NCBI RefSeq assembly: GCF_037023735.1
Contig: NZ_CP146069.1
Span: 1,715,501-1,779,500 of the forward strand
Length of the DNA stretch: 64,000 nucleotides
DNA from: Roseovarius sp. S88
GTDB taxonomy: Bacteria; Pseudomonadota; Alphaproteobacteria; Rhodobacterales; Rhodobacteraceae
Reading direction: 5' to 3'
The notes below the pieces were generated by a model. The model worked only from the letters and a program-made list of their open reading frames with translations, had not been told where the DNA came from and did no database searches. Of this stretch, positions 61,231-64,000 are shown one piece after another. The stretch's first letter is position 1; each line of letters begins with the position of its first letter. A program made the position numbers and the translations under genes.

Positions 61231-64000
61231 ATGGCCGAGCTGAAAAACATCGAGGTGCGCGGCGCGCGCGAGCATAACCTCAAGAACATCGACGTGGATA
61301 TTCCCCGCAATGAGCTTGTTGTGATCACTGGACTCTCTGGGTCGGGCAAGTCGTCTTTGGCGTTTGACACGATCTATGCCGAAGGGCAGCGGCGTTATGT
61401 CGAGAGCCTCAGCGCCTATGCGCGGCAATTCCTTGATATGATGGAAAAGCCCGATGTGGATCACATCAGCGGGCTGTCTCCTGCAATTTCGATTGAGCAG
61501 AAGACGACGTCGAAAAATCCCCGCTCAACTGTGGGCACGGTGACAGAAATTTACGACTACATGCGCCTGCTGTTTGCGCGGGTCGGCACGCCCTATAGCC
61601 CGGCCACTGGCAAACCGATTGAGGCGCAGCAAGTGCAGGACATGGTCGACCGGATCATGAGCATGGAGGAGGGCACGCGCGCCTATCTACTGGCCCCCAT
61701 CGTGCGCGACCGGAAGGGCGAATACCGTAAGGAATTCCTGGAATTGCGCAAACAGGGGTTCCAGCGGGTCAAGGTTGATGGTGCGTTTCATGACCTTGAT
61801 GACGCGCCGACGCTCGACAAAAAATTCCGCCATGACATTGATGTGGTGGTGGACCGGATCGTGGTCAAAGACGGGTTGGAGACGCGTCTGGCCGATAGTC
61901 TACGCACCGCATTGGATTTGGCCGACGGGATCGCTGTGTTGGAAACGGCCCCCAAGGAGGAAGAGCCAGAGCGCATCACGTTCAGCGAGAATTTCGCCTG
62001 TCCGGTCAGCGGGTTCACCATTCCGGAAATTGAGCCGCGGCTGTTTTCGTTCAACGCGCCTTTTGGGGCCTGTCCAGATTGTGACGGTTTGGGGATGGAG
62101 CTTTTCTTTGACGAGCGGCTGGTGGTGCCGGATGAGGCGTTGCGTATTGATGACGGCGCATTGGCCCCGTGGCGCAAAGGCAAGTCACCTTATTTCCTGC
62201 AAACGATTGAGGCGATTGCCAAGCATTACGAGTTTGACCAGAAATCTGCGTGGAAGGATCTGCCTGCGCATGTGAAGCAAGTGTTTTTGTATGGCTCAGG
62301 CGAAGATGAAATTCAGTTCCGTTATGACGAGGCGGGGCGTGTTTATCAGGTGAGCCGTGTCTTTGAAGGCGTCATCCCAAATATGGAACGCCGCTATCGC
62401 GAGACCGATAGCAATTGGATCCGCGAAGAGTTTGAACGCTATCAGAACAACCGTCCTTGTGGGAAATGTGAGGGGTATAGGCTTCGGGATGAGGCGCTGG
62501 CGGTGAAAATCGCGGGCCTGCATGTGGGGCAGGTGGTGCAAATGTCGATTCGCGAGGCGTTTGAATGGTGCGAGAATGTGCCGGAGCATCTGACCGCGCA
62601 GAAAAACGAGATTGCGCGCGCGATTTTGAAGGAAATTCGTGAGCGCTTGGGTTTTCTGAACAATGTAGGACTCGAGTATCTCACGCTCAGCCGTTCGGCA
62701 GGCACTCTTTCAGGGGGGAAAGCCAGCGCATCCGACTGGCCAGTCAGATAGGCTCTGGCCTGACAGGGGTGCTCTACGTGCTTGATGAGCCTTCTATCGG
62801 CCTGCACCAGCGCGACAATGGGCGGTTGCTGACCACGCTGCAGAATCTGAGGGATCAGGGAAACACCGTGATCGTCGTGGAACATGACGAGGAAGCCATC
62901 CGCACCGCGGATTACGTCTTTGACATTGGTCCTGGCGCCGGTTTGCATGGGGGTGATGTCGTCAGCCACGGCAAACCGGACAAGGTGGCGGGTGACAAGA
63001 ACTCGATCACCGGTCAATACCTTTCAGGCGTGCGTGAAATCGCGGTGCCAACAGAGCGGCGCACAGGTAATGGCAAGTCTGTCAAGGTTATCAATGCGAC
63101 AGGCAACAATCTTAAAGCGATTGATGCCGAGTTTCCTTTGGGAAAATTCGTTTGTGTGACGGGGGTGTCCGGTGGAGGAAAATCCACACTGACAATCGAG
63201 ACTCTCTTTAAAACCGCCTCGATGAAGTTGAATGGCGCACGTCAGACGCCTGCGCCTTGCGAAACGATCAAGGGGCTGGAGCATCTGGACAAGGTCATCG
63301 ACATTGACCAGCGACCTATTGGGCGTACACCGAGGTCCAACCCGGCCACCTATACCGGGGCCTTCACACCCATCCGCGATTGGTTTGCCGGGCTGCCCGA
63401 AGCCAAGGCGCGCGGGTACAAGCCCGGTCGGTTCAGCTTTAACGTCAAGGGCGGGCGTTGCGAAGCCTGCCAAGGTGACGGGGTCATCAAGATCGAGATG
63501 CACTTTCTGCCGGATGTCTACGTGACCTGTGAAACCTGTCAGGGAAAGCGGTACAACCGAGAGACGCTGGAAATCCTGTTCAAGGGCAAAAGCATCGCGG
63601 ACGTTTTGGACATGACCGTTGAGGATGCGCAAGAGTTCTTCAAGGCGGTGCCATCCATTCGTGAGAAGATGGATGCGCTCATGCGAGTGGGCCTTGGGTA
63701 CATCAAGGTGGGCCAACAGGCGACCACGCTCTCAGGGGGTGAGGCGCAGCGCGTGAAACTGTCCAAGGAGCTTTCAAAACGCTCTACGGGTCGTACTCTT
63801 TACATTCTCGATGAACCCACGACGGGACTACACTTTGAGGATGTGCGTAAACTCTTGGAAGTGCTGCATGAATTGGTTACCTCGGGCAACACGGTGATCG
63901 TGATTGAGCATAATCTCGATGTGGTGAAAACCGCCGACTGGATCATCGATATCGGTCCCGAGGGTGGAGATGGAGGTGGTGAGATTGTTGCCGTGGGCAC
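61231..64000 (+). CDS. uvrA: Excinuclease ABC subunit A, frameshifted and cut by window end
   Basis: UvrA with first Walker [10 protein letters not shown], zinc region CPDCDGLG, first ABC signature LSGG and second half [37 protein letters not shown]. The frame breaks at a run of six G (62713-62718) right at the first signature: one extra G would give [18 protein letters not shown] and join both halves, with no other damage seen. The 3' end lies beyond 64000 (about 30 residues missing compared with usual UvrA). Probably a sequencing error, since uvrA is a core repair gene under its SOS box. Confidence 0.93.

Noticed and set aside
62700..62760. Programmed ribosomal frameshift in uvrA
   Set aside because: UvrA is not known to use frameshifting, and a simple missing base in a G run explains the break, as it does at 2476-2481.

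Overview
The window looks like part of the chromosome of a marine alphaproteobacterium, most likely a Rhodobacteraceae (roseobacter-group) member. The evidence is the GC-rich coding style, the siroheme synthase / DUF2849 / sulfite reductase / APS reductase / DUF934 / ferredoxin reductase operon facing an Lrp-type regulator, DUF5930-type M23 peptidase next to a bactofilin, the alphaproteobacterial SOS box (GTTC-N7-GTTC) before uvrA, and many housekeeping proteins of this type (Lon, Tgt, QueA, Tpi, IF-3, Lpd). This assignment is by protein recognition only; no search was run.

Layout. 1-9.4 kb looks like an accessory stretch: a DUF1611 + PLP racemase pair, a three-gene operon of envelope proteins led by small unknowns and ending in a Cys-repeat secreted protein, several small proteins, a Crp-like regulator, a cold-shock protein followed directly by a fatty acid desaturase, an unknown protein and a minimal tyrosine recombinase. 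9.8-24.2 kb holds an esterase, a LuxR-type regulator, an NAD-dependent hydroxyacid-type dehydrogenase, and a peptide/amide catabolic group (penicillin-acylase family enzyme, fused oligopeptide ABC ATPase, M20 amidohydrolase, and convergent permeases plus binding protein). 24.4-26.8 kb: infC with an apparent AUA start, an alanine-rich repeat membrane protein and an orphan gene. 27-33 kb: the sulfate assimilation operon and its divergent Lrp-type regulator. 33.3-38 kb: tpiA, Fe-S assembly factors, a RimB-RimK fusion, NfeD and SPFH proteins.

38-45 kb: tgt, then an apparently gene-free 760-base gap which in fact contains three tandem paralogous ORFs of exactly 22 codons each encoding hydrophobic peptides, then lon, a small secreted protein, an HU-like protein with a basic tail, and four tRNA genes (Val-CAC, Val-TAC, Asp-GTC twice). 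45-64 kb: HNH endonuclease, RhlE-type helicase, a bacterial MACPF (perforin-like) protein, bactofilin with M23 peptidase, DUF455, Bcp, a large AsmA-like protein overlapping queA, an MFS transporter, DUF924, lpd behind an FNR-like box, a methyltransferase, and uvrA running off the window edge.

The main candidates for something undescribed are the 22-residue peptide array between tgt and lon, the MACPF protein, and the DUF1611/PLP-racemase pair. Two genes (uvrA and the Cys-repeat protein) are each broken by one missing base in a run of six G where seven restore the family frame; the shared pattern suggests consensus-sequence error rather than true pseudogenes.
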